A stretch of DNA of 64,000 bases from Acetofilamentum sp. (GTDB lineage: Bacteria; Hydrothermota; 32-111): NCBI GenBank assembly GCA_020721805.1, contig DYMB01000001.1, forward strand, positions 372,487 through 436,486, written 5' to 3'. The notes beneath the pieces were generated by a model. The model saw nothing but the letters and a program-made list of their open reading frames with translations. It did no database searches and was not told where the DNA came from. Shown here piece after piece: positions 12,084-21,577 of this stretch. Both the position numbers and the translations under genes were made by a program. Position 1 is the stretch's first letter, and the number at the start of each line of letters is the position of its first letter.

Positions 12084-12089
12084 AAAACA

Positions 12090-13910
12090 ATGAAAAACTT
12101 CATTTCCATCCTCTTTATTATAATCTTTTTAGCGTTATTCTCAAGTAGGTTTATCAACTATGATGATACGATTTTTTTTCTCGGAAAGAAGATCTTACAT
12201 TCTAACAACTTTAAAGATATAGCAAAGACAAAACTTGTTTTCCATGGATTCGAGGTTACACCTAAAGATGGAACACATTCCCTTCTTCCTTATATAATTT
12301 TTGATTTTTTTAATAGAACATTTAAATCAAATATTTTTATTCTTCACCTTATCAACTATTTTATAACATCTTTAATTTTTTTTATTTTTTTTCTTTATCT
12401 AAAACATTTAAAAGTTTCCAACCCGGAGCTCTTTTCTTTAATTTTTACCATTTCCCCGGCTTTTTTTGTTTATTCCAATTCATTTATGTTTGATAATCTT
12501 TATCTTTTTTCATTTTTACTAACACTATTTTTTTTAAAAAAATTTGAAGATGATGGAGGTAAAATTTATTTTTTTCTATTTCTGTTTTCCTCTATATTTT
12601 CAATACTATTTTCTTTCATAAACCTTTTTTTAATTTTCTTTATTTTATTTTCGTCCAAAAAAATTGATAAAAAATTTTTATACATTTTTTTTATATTTTT
12701 CCTCTTAAGTATATATTTTATTAAACTTCTTGATCTTGGACCGGATCCGTTAACTTCTGTAAGATGGTTTGGCTCTGAAAAGTTTTTAAACTATCATAAA
12801 ATATTTAAGAAAATTTTAAGTGCACTTATCTGGTATGGTTTATTTTTCTTACCATTTTTTAGCAAGAGAGAATTGAAAAATCCCATATTATACCTTTCAT
12901 TAACAATTTCATTTATATTTTTTCTTTTGAATGGTAAAGGTTTTTTAAATACTCTTTTGGGCACGATTCTACTATCCAGTGGATTGTTTACATTTTATAG
13001 AATATCTTTCGAAATGCCTGATGATTCTCAAAAAAATCTATTCTTTCTGTTCACCTTGACAATAATATTTCTTTCACCGATGATAGTTGGGAGATATCTT
13101 TACATAGGATTTTTAATCTCTTATCTTCTTTTCTTGAGTTATGGCAATGGACCTTATATTTTAACTTCGTTTATCATTTCAATTCTACTCTCCGCAACAC
13201 TCCTTTATTCTGAACTGCTTCATACGAACTCTTATAAAAGATTAAATTTTGAACAAACTGAAAAAAGTTTTTATTTTGCTGGAGAGTGGGGTTATAGGTT
13301 TAATGCGGAAAGATTTCACTCAAAACCTTTGAAAAAAAATGATATTCTATTACCCGATTCTTCTATAGTCTATTTATCAAATCTTGAAAGGATGTTCGAA
13401 CCAGAAAAGATATTTTTAATCCATCTGAAGCCTATAAAAAGTGAATCTCTTTTTTCGTTTATGATAAAGACAATTTCAAAAATATATGGTTCCGGTTATT
13501 ACACTGATCTTTACGGTATACTTCCTTTCTCTTTTGGAAAAGATTTCACCGTTTCGTATACCTCTTATCTGTATGATAAAAATGGAAACAAAAATTTTAT
13601 AAGATACAAAGAAAAAATAGGTATGATAGGTAGTGATGTTGTTATAATATGTAATTTGAATGATACGATTTATCCTGTTGATGATGGTTCAAAATATCTT
13701 ACTCTTAAATTTTTCGAAGATTTAAAGGTTAGAAAATATTCTGATGGAGTGTTGGTGAAAATAAATAAAAAGGATAAAAAACAGGATATCATTTTAAAGA
13801 AGGTGAATGATACTTCCCCTATAAAAATTAGTTTGAAAGATGTGGAATTTATAAGTTTTGAAAAAAACAAAAATCCAAATTTTGATTGGTTTGGTATCTC
13901 TTTCCAATAA
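12090..13910 (+). CDS. Polytopic membrane protein, GT-C glycosyltransferase-like
   Basis: Inner-membrane protein of 606 aa with roughly ten hydrophobic helices in residues 1-400 and a soluble region in the last 170 or so. An acidic pair in the first external loop (NYDDTIFF) after the first helix resembles the catalytic site of GT39/ArnT-type lipid-linked sugar transferases. Family assignment is by topology and this motif only. The ATG at 12090 is chosen because a complete promoter ends six bases before it; extending the frame upstream adds 35 residues unlike a membrane protein start. Confidence 0.65.
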   Translation: MKNFISILFIIIFLALFSSRFINYDDTIFFLGKKILHSNNFKDIAKTKLVFHGFEVTPKDGTHSLLPYIIFDFFNRTFKSNIFILHLINYFITSLIFFIFFLYLKHLKVSNPELFSLIFTISPAFFVYSNSFMFDNLYLFSFLLTLFFLKKFEDDGGKIYFFLFLFSSIFSILFSFINLFLIFFILFSSKKIDKKFLYIFFIFFLLSIYFIKLLDLGPDPLTSVRWFGSEKFLNYHKIFKKILSALIWYGLFFLPFFSKRELKNPILYLSLTISFIFFLLNGKGFLNTLLGTILLSSGLFTFYRISFEMPDDSQKNLFFLFTLTIIFLSPMIVGRYLYIGFLISYLLFLSYGNGPYILTSFIISILLSATLLYSELLHTNSYKRLNFEQTEKSFYFAGEWGYRFNAERFHSKPLKKNDILLPDSSIVYLSNLERMFEPEKIFLIHLKPIKSESLFSFMIKTISKIYGSGYYTDLYGILPFSFGKDFTVSYTSYLYDKNGNKNFIRYKEKIGMIGSDVVIICNLNDTIYPVDDGSKYLTLKFFEDLKVRKYSDGVLVKINKKDKKQDIILKKVNDTSPIKISLKDVEFISFEKNKNPNFDWFGISFQ

Positions 13911-13917
13911 TCATTTA

Positions 13918-13945
13918 TTGACTAAATTCATGTTTAAGTTAAAAT
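13918..13945 (+). promoter_or_regulatory. Promoter of the PEGA-kinase operon (predicted leaderless)
   Basis: TTGACT (13918-13923), 16-base spacer, TAAAAT (13940-13945), eight bases to the ATG at 13954. Same geometry as the J-domain gene promoter. No Shine-Dalgarno sequence is present. Confidence 0.7.
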
Positions 13946-13953
13946 TATAAATT

Positions 13954-15618
13954 ATGGAAAATATGAATGAAAATAAATATCTGATAAAGGAAACAATTGC
14001 AACCGGTGGTATGGCAACAATTTACAAAGGTGTGCAAATTTCTTTAAACAGGGAAGTCGTTATTAAAAAATTGCACCCCCATCTTGGTCAGGATGCAAAT
14101 TTTGTTAAAAGGTTTAAGAGGGAAGCATCTATTCTTGCCAAATTAAAACACGAAAACATAGTATCGATAATCGATTTTTATGAAAAGGAGAATGATAAAT
14201 TTATAGTTCTTGAATACATTAAAGGTAGATCGTTAAAGGATCTAATAAATGAAAAAGGAAAGATCCCATTCGATTATGCTCTTATCATAATAAAAGATAT
14301 TTTAAAGGGACTAAACTATATTCACGGTCAACAGATATTACACAGGGATCTTAAACCTGATAATATTATGCTTTCAGAAAATGGAACGACTAAAATTACA
14401 GATTTTGGTCTTGCTTTTGGAAAAGAGTTGATAAATGTAACCAACCCAGGAACATATCTTGGGACACCATCATATTTCCCACCGGAACAACTTATGGGAA
14501 ATCAGATCACGGTTTCCTCTGATATTTTTTCTTTAGGTATAATGATCGTTGAAATGATAACGGGAAAGAATCCTTTTGAAGGAAAGGACCAATTTGAAAC
14601 GATCAACAATATACTTTATTTTAAAAATGTTTCTTTTGAATACGATCCCGATAAAATTCCACCTCTATTTATTGAAACTTTGAACTCTATGCTTAACAGG
14701 GATCCTTCAAGAAGACCAGTTTCCTGTCAGGATATTTTAAATACCCTGGAAAAGATCCAGATAGAAGTTTCAAAAGATGATCTTATAAAGTTTATCTTTG
14801 TTAAAGGTGATGAGAGAACCGAGTTAAAAGATTATCTTAAAGTTAGAATAAGAAAGAAAAACAGATACATGGAAATTTCTATCTTTATTTTTCTTTTAAC
14901 CATATTGATTCTTCTTATACTTTTTCAGGTAAATTTTATTATGAGATCTTATAAAGTGAAAACCATTTATCTTACTTCTAAAACTGAAAAATACAATATA
15001 TTTCTTAATTCAACACCTGCGGGTATGCAAATTTCAATAAACGATTCTATTATAGTTTTAACACCAGAGAAGATAAATTTAAACAAAGGTGTTTATTCTT
15101 TTAAACTTTTGAATAAGGATTACATACCTGTTGATACTATTGTTGAAATAGTTAAGGATGACACACTATTTTTCAAATTTGAAAAGAGGAAAGTCACACA
15201 GAGTTATGGATACCTTTCTTTGAATGTTTTACCCTGGGCTGATGTTTATATAGATGGAATATTGATCGACAAGACACCGTTAACAAAAGATATAAGATTG
15301 GTAACCGGTAAACATATTTTAAAACTCGTTCATCCGAATAGAAAGGAATACATCAAAGAGATAGAGATAATGGAAAATAAAATTTTAAAACTGGATATAG
15401 AACTTGAAATATCGTATGGTTATATTAAAATAATTGTAAGGCCTTGGGGAAAGGTTACGATAGATGATAATTTTATAGGATTCACTCCAATATCCGATTC
15501 TATAAAGTTGCTTATTGGACCTCATAAAATAAAAGTTGAAAATCCTTACTATCCGACAATAGAGGATAAAATATACATAAAAGAGGAGGAATTATTAAAG
15601 AAAGTATACTCGTTTTGA
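13954..15618 (+). CDS. Membrane Ser/Thr protein kinase with PEGA repeats
   Basis: Hanks-type kinase of 554 aa. The kinase domain (about 8-270) is intact: glycine loop ATGGMATIYKG, catalytic lysine in VVIKKL, HRDLKPDN with D132, DFG with D150, and GTPSYFPPEQ. A transmembrane helix follows at about 308-330, then three PEGA-type beta modules outside the cytoplasmic membrane (STPAGMQISINDS, LPWADVYIDGILIDKTPLT, RPWGKVTIDDNFIGFTP). PEGA modules are thought to bind surface structures. It heads an operon with a DUF5683-like protein, a lipoprotein and a sigma-54 activator; the next start overlaps its stop. Confidence 0.92.
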   Translation: MENMNENKYLIKETIATGGMATIYKGVQISLNREVVIKKLHPHLGQDANFVKRFKREASILAKLKHENIVSIIDFYEKENDKFIVLEYIKGRSLKDLINEKGKIPFDYALIIIKDILKGLNYIHGQQILHRDLKPDNIMLSENGTTKITDFGLAFGKELINVTNPGTYLGTPSYFPPEQLMGNQITVSSDIFSLGIMIVEMITGKNPFEGKDQFETINNILYFKNVSFEYDPDKIPPLFIETLNSMLNRDPSRRPVSCQDILNTLEKIQIEVSKDDLIKFIFVKGDERTELKDYLKVRIRKKNRYMEISIFIFLLTILILLILFQVNFIMRSYKVKTIYLTSKTEKYNIFLNSTPAGMQISINDSIIVLTPEKINLNKGVYSFKLLNKDYIPVDTIVEIVKDDTLFFKFEKRKVTQSYGYLSLNVLPWADVYIDGILIDKTPLTKDIRLVTGKHILKLVHPNRKEYIKEIEIMENKILKLDIELEISYGYIKIIVRPWGKVTIDDNFIGFTPISDSIKLLIGPHKIKVENPYYPTIEDKIYIKEEELLKKVYSF

Positions 15619-16283
15619 TTCTCTTTTTTAGTTGTTCTCTAATTTTTTCTGTTACGATAAACGATATCATAATTTACTATGAAACTGGTGAATACGATAA
15701 AGTGGTTATAGAGGGAGAAAAAATTTTAAAAGATTTTAACCTTGAAGTTGATGATCTTATCAATTTACAGACATACATCGCATTTTCCTATATAGCTAAA
15801 GGAGATACTTTAAATGGACAAAAGTATTTTGAAAACATCCTCTCAATCGATAACAATTATATTCTTAACGAAGAGTTCGTTTCACCAAAAATAATAAAAA
15901 TTTTTTCAAAAGCAAAAGAGAGGATCAATTTTCTTGTTCAAAAAACACCAAATTATTACAGAATTGAAAAAATACCAGATACCTTTATGAATAGAAAGGA
16001 TCTACTAATCAAATCGGCTTTTTTACCCGGATGGGGGCAGATGGGACTTGGAGAGAAAAGTAAATCCATAACATTAAGTTCTCTTTTTCTTTCTTCTTTA
16101 ATTGGAAGTGTTACCACCTATATTTTTACAGTCAACATGAAAAATATTTATCTCAACTCAAAGAATGAAATAGAGGCAGAAAAGAATTATCAGGTTTATA
16201 ACAACTGGTCAAAAATAAACAGATTTTTTGTGGATCTTACATTTTCAGTTTACATATTCAACATTTTTGATATTCTATGGTAA
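15615..16283 (+). CDS. DUF5683-like membrane-associated protein
   Basis: Protein of 222 aa with a hydrophobic N-terminus (signal peptide or lipoprotein signal, FSCS), a helical TPR-like middle (ETGEYDKVVIEGEKIL, YFENILSIDNNY), and a C-terminal region carrying AFLPGWGQMGLGEKSK followed by two membrane helices. LPGWGQ is the hallmark of DUF5683, a family of unknown function in envelope operons. It starts at a TTG overlapping the kinase stop (TTGA). Gene order suggests an envelope role linked to the PEGA kinase. Confidence 0.72.
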   Translation: MILFFSCSLIFSVTINDIIIYYETGEYDKVVIEGEKILKDFNLEVDDLINLQTYIAFSYIAKGDTLNGQKYFENILSIDNNYILNEEFVSPKIIKIFSKAKERINFLVQKTPNYYRIEKIPDTFMNRKDLLIKSAFLPGWGQMGLGEKSKSITLSSLFLSSLIGSVTTYIFTVNMKNIYLNSKNEIEAEKNYQVYNNWSKINRFFVDLTFSVYIFNIFDILW

Positions 16284-17227
16284 AAATATTTATTATTCTA
16301 TTCATTTTTTTTACTCTTATATCATGTTATATAGATGTTCCCCATATGGGTCAATTTGATCCTGAAAATCGTTTTGGTAAGGGAAACATAAAAATAAAAT
16401 GTTATGATAAATTAAATGATCCTTTAAGTGATGTAAAGATTATTTTGAACGATTCTTTGATTTCTCAAACGAACGATTCAGGTTATTCTGTCTTTTATAA
16501 TGTTTTAAAGGGAGCAGTAAATTTAAAATTTGAAAAAGAAGGATATTCTAAAATTCATATGGATACTTTACTTAAACCCGGTATAACTTTGAATATCGAT
16601 CAACAACTAAATTTTATTCCCATTATGGAAACTTCGTATGTTTATTCAAGTATAAAAAGGGTAAGTGATATTTTTGATAGTTTGAGTTACAATGTGAACT
16701 ATGTTTTAAAAGTTGTTGAAAAAGATTTGATGGATGATATAGATACCGTTAAAGTAAATTTTAATTTTGGAGATTTTTTTATTTCAATGTTTTATCAGGA
16801 TGATTATATAAAATGTTCTTTGAATTTTAATCAAAACAATTCACCTGTTCTTATTTACGATCTTATAGGGCAAAAGGGTATAGCCTATCTTGTTGATACT
16901 TATGGCGAAAAGGTTTATTCGAGGGATCTGATGTTGATAAGGTTTGTTGAAAATCTTCCCCAAATAATAAATCCATATGAAGGTGAACAGTTGATCTTTC
17001 CATACAATTTTAAATTCAAAGTTGAGAAACCATCATATTCCACATTTATAGAAATATTAATTTTAGATCAATTTGGGAAAACGATCCTTTGTGATAGTTT
17101 ATCTGTGGAGGATACTCTTTTTGTTTATGATCTTCCCCTGAAAGAGGGAGAATACAAATTCGTTATAAGAAATGTTGATCTTTTTGGTAATTTTTCAGAA
17201 AATTTTGTAAATTTTTATTCTATGTAG
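16277..17227 (+). CDS. Lipoprotein with carboxypeptidase-regulatory-like domain
   Basis: Secreted lipoprotein of 316 aa: hydrophobic leader ending in the lipobox LISC (Cys about 16). Residues about 38-110 form a beta-sandwich like the carboxypeptidase regulatory domain (LNDPLSDVKIILNDS, TNDSGYSVFYNVLKG), an architecture typical of surface proteins. The rest is beta-rich with no recognised motif. It overlaps the end of the DUF5683-like gene, so the two are probably co-translated. The function is unknown. Confidence 0.7.
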   Translation: MVKIFIILFIFFTLISCYIDVPHMGQFDPENRFGKGNIKIKCYDKLNDPLSDVKIILNDSLISQTNDSGYSVFYNVLKGAVNLKFEKEGYSKIHMDTLLKPGITLNIDQQLNFIPIMETSYVYSSIKRVSDIFDSLSYNVNYVLKVVEKDLMDDIDTVKVNFNFGDFFISMFYQDDYIKCSLNFNQNNSPVLIYDLIGQKGIAYLVDTYGEKVYSRDLMLIRFVENLPQIINPYEGEQLIFPYNFKFKVEKPSYSTFIEILILDQFGKTILCDSLSVEDTLFVYDLPLKEGEYKFVIRNVDLFGNFSENFVNFYSM

Positions 17228-17235
17228 GAGTGAGT

Positions 17236-18750
17236 ATGACAAAAAATCTTCCGGATAATATTAAACTATTAAAATCACTTTATGAGGCGAGCGAAATAAT
17301 AAATTCGATCAGAGATTACAACGAACTTCTTGAAAAAATAATGGATACGGTGTTGAAACTTCTTGATGCCGAAAGAGGTTTCATAATGATAGTTGATGAC
17401 AAAACCGAACAGATGAAAGTGGAAGTTGCAAGGAATCTTCACAAAGAAAATATAATCAATTCTAAAGAGATTTCTATGACGACCGTATATTCGGCATTAC
17501 AGAGTGGAGAGATAATAAGAACCTCCGATGCTCAATCCGATCCCCGTTTCTCTGAATCCCAATCCATCGCTCTGTACAATTTGAGATCCATTATGGTTAT
17601 ACCTTTAAAAAGACTTGAAAGAATCATAGGGGTTATATATCTTGATACTCAAACTATAAGAAAAGTTTTTTCCGACGATGAAGTAGATTTTATAAACGCT
17701 TTTGCAAATCTCGCGGTTTTAAGTATTGAAAATGCAAAATTGACCAATTCCCTTGCAGTGGAGAATAAAAATTTAAAAGGTGAAATTTCGTCTTTGTATA
17801 ATTTTAAAGATATCATAGGAACCAGCAAAAAGATGAGGGAAGTTTTGAGATTGATCGAGAAGGTTATAAATACTGATGTTCCGGTTTTACTTCAGGGAGA
17901 AAGTGGCACAGGGAAAGGTTTGATGGCAAAAGCGATTCATTACAATTCTCCAAGAAAAGATAAAAAATTTATAACACAATATTGTGGTGCTTTGCCGGAA
18001 ACGCTTCTTGAAAGTGAATTGTTTGGATATGTTAAGGGTGCCTTTACCGGAGCGATAACTGACAAGATGGGATTGTTTGAGGCTGCAGATGGTGGGACAT
18101 TTTTTCTTGATGAAGTTGGAGATCTTTCATTGTCCACACAGACAAAACTTTTAAGAGTCCTTCAGGAACACAAAATAAGAAGACTTGGAGATACCGATGA
18201 TAGACTTGTTGACGTGAGAATAATTTCTGCGACAAACAAAATATTAGAGGATGAGGTGAAGAGAGGAAATTTCAGGGAGGATCTTTTTTACAGGTTAAAT
18301 GTGGTAAAGATAGTTGTTCCTCCTTTAAGGGAAAGGAAGGAGGACATACCTGTTCTGGTTAGATATCTAATCCATAAACTTGGTAATAAAAACAAAAATG
18401 TTGTTGGCATTACTAACGAGGCTATGTCCGATCTTATGAAATACGATTGGCCCGGGAATATCCGTGAACTGGAAAATGTTATACAGCATACTATGGTTAT
18501 GGCTCAAAATGAGATGATCACGGAAGAGGATATCCCCGCTGAAATTTTACAGAGAAGGTTTATAAAATATGATTATTTTTCCAAAAAATTAAAAGATGTT
18601 GAAAGAGAACACATAATCAATGTTTTAAGTGAAACCAATTTTTCACGTAAAAAAACAGCAGAGATTTTAGGAATAAGTTTAAGGACATTGCATTACAAAT
18701 TGAAAGAATACAATATAGATAGAAAAAAGGAAAAGAATCAGGAGGAATGA
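17236..18750 (+). CDS. GAF-domain sigma-54-dependent transcriptional activator
   Basis: Enhancer-binding protein of 504 aa. A GAF sensor domain (about 20-175) is followed by an intact AAA+ domain: Walker A GESGTGKG, the sigma-54-contacting GAFTGA loop, Walker B GGTFFLDEVGD, and an arginine-finger region FREDLFYRLNV. A Fis-type helix-turn-helix closes it (KKTAEILGISLRTLHYKL). It would activate sigma-54 RNA polymerase in response to a small ligand. GTGAGTATG offers two starts; AGGAG spacing favours the ATG at 17236. Its stop overlaps ftcD, so histidine degradation is a possible target. Confidence 0.9.
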   Translation: MTKNLPDNIKLLKSLYEASEIINSIRDYNELLEKIMDTVLKLLDAERGFIMIVDDKTEQMKVEVARNLHKENIINSKEISMTTVYSALQSGEIIRTSDAQSDPRFSESQSIALYNLRSIMVIPLKRLERIIGVIYLDTQTIRKVFSDDEVDFINAFANLAVLSIENAKLTNSLAVENKNLKGEISSLYNFKDIIGTSKKMREVLRLIEKVINTDVPVLLQGESGTGKGLMAKAIHYNSPRKDKKFITQYCGALPETLLESELFGYVKGAFTGAITDKMGLFEAADGGTFFLDEVGDLSLSTQTKLLRVLQEHKIRRLGDTDDRLVDVRIISATNKILEDEVKRGNFREDLFYRLNVVKIVVPPLRERKEDIPVLVRYLIHKLGNKNKNVVGITNEAMSDLMKYDWPGNIRELENVIQHTMVMAQNEMITEEDIPAEILQRRFIKYDYFSKKLKDVEREHIINVLSETNFSRKKTAEILGISLRTLHYKLKEYNIDRKKEKNQEE

Positions 18751-20426
18751 TGAAACTTGTTGAATGCATACCAAATTTTTCAGAAGGTAAAGATATGGGT
18801 ATAATCAAGCAGATAACGGATCAGATAGAATCTCTTCCCGGTTCGATTCTACTTGATGTGGATCCAGGTTCTGCGACCAACAGAACGGTGGTAACTTTCA
18901 TTGGAACACCGGAATCGGTAGTGGAATCAGCATTCCTTTCTATAAAAAAGGCTGTGGAACTTATAGATATGTCAAAACATAAAGGTGAACATCCAAGGAT
19001 GGGAGCATGTGATGTATGTCCATTTGTTCCTGTAAGTGATGTTTCGATAGAGGAATGTGTTGAAATGGCAAGAAAACTTGGAAAAAGGGTTGCTGAAGAA
19101 TTGAAGGTTCCGGTATATCTTTATGAATATGCTGCGACTGGATCCAAAAGAAAATCTTTAGCGAATATAAGAGAAGGGGAATATGAAGGTTTGAAAGAAA
19201 AATTGAAAGATCCCGAATGGAAACCAGATTTTGGTAAACCAGAATTCAATCCTAAAAGTGGTGCTACCGTTATAGGTGTTAGAGATTTTTTAATAGCCTA
19301 CAACATAAATTTGAACACAAGGGATGCTAAACTTGCAACTAGAATCGCCAATGTCATAAGGGAAAAGGGGGTACCGAAAAAGGATGAAAATGGGAAGGTT
19401 ATAAAAGATGAAAAAGGTAATACTATTTATATACCTGGTAAATTGAAGGAGTGTAGAGCTATAGGATGGTATGTTGATAATTATGGGATAGCACAGATTT
19501 CGATAAATTTAACAAATTGGAATGTTACCCCTCCACATATCGCATTTGAAACAGCATCTATAGAGGCTGAAAAGATTGGGGTAAAAGTTACAGGTTCAGA
19601 ACTTGTTGGACTGATTCCCAAAGATGCTTTACTGGAAGCTGGAAGATATTATTTGAAAAAACAGAACAGATCAACAGGTATACCTGAAATGGAAATAATG
19701 TATATAGCGATAAAATCACTTGGGCTTGATAATCTTTACAAGTTTGAAATAAACAAAAAAGTTATAGAATACGCTTATCAAACCAGAATGAGTAGAAAAA
19801 AACTAGTCAATTTGGAAATAAAAGATTTTTTGGATGAACTTTCAACAGATTCACCCGCACCTGGTGGTGGAAGTGTTGCCGCTTTAAATGGAGCGATATC
19901 CGCCTCGCTTATATCTATGGTTGCCAACTTAACCTTCAATAAAAAAGATTATGAAAAGTATAACGATGAGGTTGAAAAAATTGCGATTTTTGCTCAGAAG
20001 ATAAAAGGTAGAATGATGGAACTTGTGGATCTTGATACCGAAGCATTCAACAAATATATGGAAGCTTTCAGGATGCCCAGAAAAACGGATGAGGATAAAA
20101 AAATAAGAGAGGAAAAATTAAAAGAAGCCACAATAAAGGCGATTGAAGTCCCCATAGAAACACTCAAAACGGTAAAAGAGCTTTTACCTTATCTTGAAAA
20201 AATAAGCAACATAGGAAATGTGAATTCGATATCCGATGCTGGAGTTGCCTGTCTTAATACGATCTCCTGTGCAGAGGCAGCATATATGAATATACTTATA
20301 AATCTAAAAAATTTGCAGGATGATGAATACAAAAAAGTTGTTTTGAAAACAAGCGAAGAAATTTTAAAAGATATAAAAGAGCAGGTGGAAAAGATAAAAG
20401 AAAGAGTTTATAGACTCATTCGATGA
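18750..20426 (+). CDS. ftcD: Fused glutamate formimidoyltransferase / formimidoyl-THF cyclodeaminase
   Basis: Bifunctional enzyme of 558 aa. Residues 1 to about 330 are FtcD (MKLVECIPNFSEGKD, HPRMGACDVCPFVP), moving the formimino group of formimidoylglutamate to tetrahydrofolate. Residues about 350-550 are the cyclodeaminase (DELSTDSPAPGGGSVAALNGA, with core SPAPGGGSVAA), releasing ammonia and methenyl-THF. A charged insertion (about 210-230, KKDENGKVIKDEKG) interrupts the transferase. The second ATG of ATGATG has the better GGAGG spacing. It completes the hut pathway, though hutHUI lie 4 kb downstream across a decayed zone. Confidence 0.93.
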   Translation: MKLVECIPNFSEGKDMGIIKQITDQIESLPGSILLDVDPGSATNRTVVTFIGTPESVVESAFLSIKKAVELIDMSKHKGEHPRMGACDVCPFVPVSDVSIEECVEMARKLGKRVAEELKVPVYLYEYAATGSKRKSLANIREGEYEGLKEKLKDPEWKPDFGKPEFNPKSGATVIGVRDFLIAYNINLNTRDAKLATRIANVIREKGVPKKDENGKVIKDEKGNTIYIPGKLKECRAIGWYVDNYGIAQISINLTNWNVTPPHIAFETASIEAEKIGVKVTGSELVGLIPKDALLEAGRYYLKKQNRSTGIPEMEIMYIAIKSLGLDNLYKFEINKKVIEYAYQTRMSRKKLVNLEIKDFLDELSTDSPAPGGGSVAALNGAISASLISMVANLTFNKKDYEKYNDEVEKIAIFAQKIKGRMMELVDLDTEAFNKYMEAFRMPRKTDEDKKIREEKLKEATIKAIEVPIETLKTVKELLPYLEKISNIGNVNSISDAGVACLNTISCAEAAYMNILINLKNLQDDEYKKVVLKTSEEILKDIKEQVEKIKERVYRLIR

Positions 20427-21480
20427 TAAAATATTTATAACTGTTATTTATTTTTGAATATATAGCAAAAGGTTTTTCATCTATGAATTTTATATATCTG
20501 CTACCCACCTTATATATATTTTTTATCGTATTTTTATTTTCGTTAAGTTTTTTACAATCTGTATATAAGATGAATTTGTTTTGAGCCAGTTTTATTGAAG
20601 GTATAAGTAATGAAAAAATTATAGATACCATCGTTATAAGGGCTATGAGTTCACTGATCAATATTCCTTTCTTTTTGTTTGTTTGAGAAAAATTGAATAT
20701 CTCAAGGAAAAATAAAAGTATAAAGGTTATAAGAGTTAAAAGGGAAAATTCAAGAATTAGAAGAATAAGCAAAGGTATTATGGATAAACTTTTTTTTAGA
20801 TCATCTTTTTTAAAATCGAATTTGATACAAAGATAGGATATTAAAAAATTGAATATAAAAATGTAGAAAAATAAGTAAAATTTCTGGTTTGAATTTATAA
20901 ACGGTGTTGTTGATGGTTTGTTTAAAAGATATAGGGATGTAAAAACTATAGCACCCAAAAGGTTTGTATAAAAAAATGTATCCGTCGATGATATTTCTAT
21001 AGTTTTGTAAAAAGATCTTAAAAATTTAAAAATAATTATCTGAATTATAAGTGTTATGATAAAAGTGATAACAATTCCAATCGAATCAAAATTTTTTAAA
21101 ATAAAGAGTATTACCATTGAAAGTGTAATAAGATGGTAAAATATTTTAATATAATATTTTCTTTCAAACAGGAGAGTTGAAAATTTATAGGATAACAGCA
21201 ATGATGTAAATATAAAAAATGAGTTTAAAAACTTCAACTGAAAAATTAGAATTGTATAAAGTAAAATCACGGGAATCGATATTTTCAAGGAAGGTATAAA
21301 ATTTTTTTTAAAACCTGTTATTATTTTTCTTTCAAAAATTAAAAATATCGTTGATGCTGTGAAGACGAAACCCATCATAGGTGGGATATGATAACCTGTT
21401 ATGGTTACAAGATTTTTTAAAGAAAAGATGGCGAAAGAGAAAATAACTAAATAAAAATTGATCGATATAAATTTTTTCAT
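20416..21480 (-). CDS. Polytopic membrane protein with a pilin-like C-terminal segment
   Basis: Membrane protein of 354 aa with about eight hydrophobic segments up to residue 265. It then shows KKKG followed by ILISELIALITMVSII, which has the layout of a class III (type IV pilin) signal: Gly at -1, Glu at +5, then an unbroken hydrophobic helix, and a short 60-residue polar tail ending in a beta-like region. No known family recognised for the rest. ATG at 21480 is chosen because GAGG sits before it. It ends 11 bases inside the convergent ftcD gene. Confidence 0.6.
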   Translation of the reverse strand: MKKFISINFYLVIFSFAIFSLKNLVTITGYHIPPMMGFVFTASTIFLIFERKIITGFKKNFIPSLKISIPVILLYTILIFQLKFLNSFFIFTSLLLSYKFSTLLFERKYYIKIFYHLITLSMVILFILKNFDSIGIVITFIITLIIQIIIFKFLRSFYKTIEISSTDTFFYTNLLGAIVFTSLYLLNKPSTTPFINSNQKFYLFFYIFIFNFLISYLCIKFDFKKDDLKKSLSIIPLLILLILEFSLLTLITFILLFFLEIFNFSQTNKKKGILISELIALITMVSIIFSLLIPSIKLAQNKFILYTDCKKLNENKNTIKNIYKVGSRYIKFIDEKPFAIYSKINNSYKYFIIE

Positions 21481-21501
21481 AATCCTCACTTGTTAAAGTA
21501 A

Positions 21502-21529
21502 ATTTTATTTTATGATTTCTATAAGTCAA
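21502..21529 (-). promoter_or_regulatory. Promoter of the pilin-tailed membrane protein
   Basis: On the minus strand TTGACT (21529-21524), 16-base spacer, TAAAAT (21507-21502). The ATG is 21 bases further on with GAGG in between, so this transcript has a leader, unlike its divergent neighbour. Confidence 0.65.
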
Positions 21530-21542
21530 TAGATTTTTTTTG

Positions 21543-21571
21543 TTGACAGGTAGAAAAATCATCGTTAAAAT
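21543..21571 (+). promoter_or_regulatory. Promoter of the macro-domain gene (predicted leaderless)
   Basis: TTGACA (21543-21548), 17-base spacer, TAAAAT (21566-21571), six bases to the ATG at 21578. It lies back to back with the promoter on the other strand. Confidence 0.75.
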
Positions 21572-21577
21572 TTTAAT

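Noticed and set aside
11985-12089. 35-residue N-terminal extension of the membrane protein at 12090
   Set aside because: It crosses the divergent aminopeptidase start and the promoter; a hydrophobic start at 12090 fits a membrane protein.
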